DNA of 32,232 nucleotides from Candidatus Kapaibacterium sp. (GTDB lineage Bacteria > Bacteroidota > Ignavibacteria > Kapaibacteriales > Kapaibacteriaceae), in NCBI GenBank assembly GCA_018882895.1, contig VERF01000026.1, positions 1 to 32,232 of the forward strand, in the 5' to 3' direction. This document shows, one piece after another, positions 30,137 through 32,232 of this stretch. The translations under genes and the position numbers were made by a program. The notes beneath the pieces were generated by a model that was given only the letters and a program-made list of their open reading frames with translations, was not told where the DNA came from and did not search any database. Every line of letters starts with the position of its first letter. Within the stretch, counting starts at the first letter, position 1.

Positions 30137-31090
30137 ATGGGTCATGGACATTCGCACGATCATCATCATCATCACGCGCACCATGGTCATAACCATGATC
30201 ACCATCATGGTCACATCCATGAGCATTCGGACATTCGCCCCCTTCGCATCGCCGTAACACTTACGTCGGTGGTCTTCATTGCACAGGTTGTCGGGGGCTT
30301 CCTCTCGGGCAGCCTTGCACTGCTTTCGGATGCGGGGCATGTGCTGGTTGACCTTGCATCGCTGCTGATCGCCTTCTTCGGACTGCGCTTTGCAGCCAAG
30401 GCAAGGGGCGAGCACGATGTGCGCTATACTTTCGGACTGCGCCGAGTGGAGATCCTGGCGGCCCTGACAAATGGGTTTCTACTGATCGGCATCTGCATTT
30501 ACATTGTCATTGAGGCGGTACGACGCATGCTGGGGGATGGCCACAGCCACGTCGACTCAGACCTGATGCTCTGGGTGGCCATTGTCGGCTTTGTGGCCAA
30601 CGCCATCAGCGCCATCTACCTGCACAAGTCCGAGCACATCACCACACGCAGTGCATACCTGCATGTGATGACCGACCTCATGTCGAGTCTCGGTGTGATC
30701 ATCGCCGCCATCGTCATCGAGCTCACAGGCTGGGAATTGATCGATCCGTTGATCTCCATTGCCATCGCCATCATGATCACGCGCGGAGCGATTCGTGTGA
30801 TCCGTCAGGCAGGTGTGATCCTCATGGAGTCAGCCCCCTCACAGATCTCGCCCGTCGAGCTCAAAGAACGGGTGGGCAGGCTGGATGGAATTGCTGACGT
30901 GCACGATGTGCACGTGTGGCAGCTGGGAATGAATGAGTTTACGGCGTCGCTTCATGTTGTGAGCAACGATCCGGTGGATGACGTGATCGCTCGCGTGCGA
31001 CAGCTGCTCAGCAGTGCCTATGGTCTCACGCACGTTACGGTTCAGGTGGAATCTACTTCGGCAGATAAGGGAGAGTGCGGCGCATGCTGA
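30137..31090 (+). CDS. CDF-family zinc/cadmium efflux transporter
   Basis: This 317-residue cation diffusion facilitator has an N-terminal histidine-rich tail (about 17 His in the first 30 residues) that probably binds zinc in the cytoplasm. Six membrane segments follow. The transport-site pairs are in helix 2 (SDAGHVLVD, Asp65/His68/Asp72 region) and helix 5 (HVMTDLMSS), an H-x3-D pattern typical of zinc or cadmium. The C-terminal cytoplasmic domain (VHDVHVWQLGMNEFTASLHV, HVTVQVE) ends at TGA 31088-31090. It exports metal in exchange for protons. It lies 3 bp after cdsA and overlaps the next gene by 7 bp. Confidence 0.92.
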   Translation: MGHGHSHDHHHHHAHHGHNHDHHHGHIHEHSDIRPLRIAVTLTSVVFIAQVVGGFLSGSLALLSDAGHVLVDLASLLIAFFGLRFAAKARGEHDVRYTFGLRRVEILAALTNGFLLIGICIYIVIEAVRRMLGDGHSHVDSDLMLWVAIVGFVANAISAIYLHKSEHITTRSAYLHVMTDLMSSLGVIIAAIVIELTGWELIDPLISIAIAIMITRGAIRVIRQAGVILMESAPSQISPVELKERVGRLDGIADVHDVHVWQLGMNEFTASLHVVSNDPVDDVIARVRQLLSSAYGLTHVTVQVESTSADKGECGAC

Positions 31091-31626
31091 CATCGGTGCG
31101 TGTTGACCCGTGGTTGCGGGCTTTCATCGGCACAACACTCGTTGCCGCCGTGGTGCAGTTGGTGCTTGCCGACGGTGATACGTTCACCGCTCGCCCCTTT
31201 GAAAGGATATTCTCCAGCGTCGGCGCAGCAAGCGTGTATGCGTGTTACATGGCCGGACGTTATTTCGGCACCAACAAGGCCAAGGCCGCACAGGGTGTGT
31301 TCATCTTCTGCGGACTGTTTGCGCTGTTGCTCTCCGGTGCTCGTATGGCCGATACGGCGCTCGCCGAGTACCTGGTCTCAGCCCAGATCATTGTGCACGT
31401 TGCTCTGTCGATGATGTTCATTGGCATCAACGCCGGACTCAGCGGAGCTCTGGCCATGAACATCCTGCGCGTCCGCTCCGGTCTGCGTAGCGGCATTCTC
31501 GAGATCCTCTCCGGCATCACCATCTCGATGATGATGCTCTCGGTCCTCTTCCCGTGGCCGCATGAGATCCACGCGCCCGTCTGCGCACTGATGACGGCCA
31601 TCTTTCAGCTCATCGCCCGACGATAA
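31084..31626 (+). CDS. Polytopic membrane protein of unknown function
   Basis: This 180-residue protein has about five hydrophobic segments (AFIGTTLVAAVVQLVLA, ASVYACYMAGRYF, GVFIFCGLFALLLSGA, IVHVALSMMFIGINAGLS, ISMMMLSVLFPW). I do not recognise the family. The ATG at 31084 overlaps the transporter stop (ATGCTGA) and indicates coupled translation, so it may assist or share regulation with the zinc transporter. There is no signal peptide or cysteine motif. Confidence 0.7.
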   Translation: MLTSVRVDPWLRAFIGTTLVAAVVQLVLADGDTFTARPFERIFSSVGAASVYACYMAGRYFGTNKAKAAQGVFIFCGLFALLLSGARMADTALAEYLVSAQIIVHVALSMMFIGINAGLSGALAMNILRVRSGLRSGILEILSGITISMMMLSVLFPWPHEIHAPVCALMTAIFQLIARR

Positions 31627-31637
31627 GGCCACGACGC

Positions 31638-31664
31638 CGCCCCGGCGCAGGCCGGGGCCCATCA
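31638..31664. repeat. CCCCGGCGCAGGCCGGGG palindrome
   Basis: This is the reverse-oriented version of the GGCCTGCGCC-loop palindrome, 12 bp after the last plus-strand stop. The gap 31627-31795 between convergent genes contains this and the element at 31718, which may terminate both transcripts. Confidence 0.75.
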
Positions 31665-31717
31665 GGGCAGCCCGATTTCAATCCACATCACACAATCGGC
31701 TCTTATGGCCCTGTTGT

Positions 31718-31737
31718 CCCAGGGCTGAAGCCCTGGG
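31718..31737. repeat. CCCAGGGCTGAAGCCCTGGG hairpin element
   Basis: This is the reverse-oriented member of the CCC-x-x-GGCTTCAGCC family seen at 2624, 23859 and 23974. The arms are perfect over 9 bp, while the middle bases differ from the 23.9-kb copies in a compensated way (AG/CT against AT/AT). Confidence 0.8.
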
Positions 31738-31795
31738 CAGGTATGCAGCATTGTTTTTTAGGAGCAGTGATGCCTAATCCGGGGCGACGGTGTCA

Positions 31796-32232
31796 TTACC
31801 GCGCAACAACGAGGGGCCTCACCACGGCGCCTCCGCCAAAACCGATGCGGACGTAGTACTGACCCGACGGGATCGATGTGACGTCGATGCCCATGGTTGC
31901 CGTGCCACCGGAGTGCATTTCCGTGTGTACCATAATCTGCTGACCGGTGCCGTCGAAGAGTGACATCGTGACAGCCCCCTGAGGAGCCTCGTAGGCGACG
32001 GTGACGTGCGAGTGCGATGGGTTGGGTCCAAGACGAAGGGCAAGGCTCGGTGTGGCAAGATCATCGATCACCGATGTTGGTGCGCTGGACGTGAGAACGT
32101 CCAAAACGCCAAAGTCGCGGAAGAGCAGCTTCTCGGTCGTTGCTGCGTCGACGCAGAACCAGTTCCGGAGGATCGTTGAATAGACACTTCGGAAGTCATA
32201 CTGCATCGGCACGTTGTCTTCGCTCGTCGGAC
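31796..32232 (-). CDS. Partial DUF1501-type protein with T9SS sorting domain
   Basis: The frame is open to the window edge, so the N-terminus lies outside. The visible 145 residues begin TSEDNVPMQYDFRSVYSTILRNWF, which resembles the C-terminal end of DUF1501 proteins (exported, sulfatase-like alkaline-phosphatase fold). They continue into a typical T9SS type A domain: LRLGPNPSHSHVTVAY, a MSLFDGTGQ strand, SGQYYVRI and a final RPLVVAR. The protein should be exported through the outer membrane. The GTG at 32212 and ATG at 32206 inside the frame are unlikely to be starts because the homology continues upstream of them. Confidence 0.85.
   Translation of the reverse strand, partial: PTSEDNVPMQYDFRSVYSTILRNWFCVDAATTEKLLFRDFGVLDVLTSSAPTSVIDDLATPSLALRLGPNPSHSHVTVAYEAPQGAVTMSLFDGTGQQIMVHTEMHSGGTATMGIDVTSIPSGQYYVRIGFGGGAVVRPLVVAR

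Overview
The window reads like a chromosome segment of a Gram-negative bacterium of the Bacteroidota/Chlorobiota side of the FCB group, possibly an Ignavibacteria- or Kapabacteria-like lineage. The clues are two proteins with C-terminal type IX secretion sorting domains (about 5390-5654 and 31796-32030), a lipid A gene (lpxH), many lipoproteins and weak Shine-Dalgarno signals. The lineage is inferred from these features only. Most gaps between genes are filled with palindromic elements and short tandem arrays.

Region 1 (1-5654, plus strand) is accessory and holds exported proteins. It contains the 3' end of a gene, a small exported protein that has lost its ATG, a thioredoxin-like/beta-propeller fusion whose 3' end is the second copy of the sequence at position 1, and a T9SS-exported YCF48/BNR-repeat protein. 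The non-coding DNA has helically phased GTGAC arrays, a hairpin minisatellite and interspersed palindromes.

Region 2 (5834-11645, minus strand) looks like one or two long operons: panB, a lipoprotein with an unusual CX4CH motif, a lipoprotein of duplicated domains, a monoheme cytochrome/outer-membrane barrel fusion, a small membrane protein, a Tat-exported Rieske lipoprotein, an RsmB-type rRNA methyltransferase and a DCC-family oxidoreductase. The redox genes suggest electron transfer in or across the envelope.

Region 3 (11711-19740) has lpxH, an AbiE-type toxin-antitoxin pair with a perfect operator palindrome at the antitoxin start codon, an ATP-grasp enzyme, histidine ammonia-lyase and a calcium-type P-type ATPase.

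Region 4 (19741-26671) is a more AT-rich accessory island. It has orphan lipoproteins on the minus strand, a decayed second copy of the ATPase 3' end, a Phd/VapC-type toxin-antitoxin pair, a secreted orphan and a propeller/thioredoxin-like gene pair. One lipoprotein operon starts with a promoter plus signal-peptide cassette that matches the one at 383-519 without gaps over 137 bp, although the mature proteins are unrelated.

Region 5 (26921-32232) returns to conserved genes: a periplasmic coiled-coil protein, a HAD phosphatase and a 3-hydroxyacyl-CoA dehydrogenase-like protein on the minus strand, then cdsA, a CDF zinc transporter and a membrane protein on the plus strand. It ends with the C-terminus of a DUF1501-type protein that carries a T9SS signal. 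I saw no rRNA, tRNA, CRISPR array, transposase or integrase.
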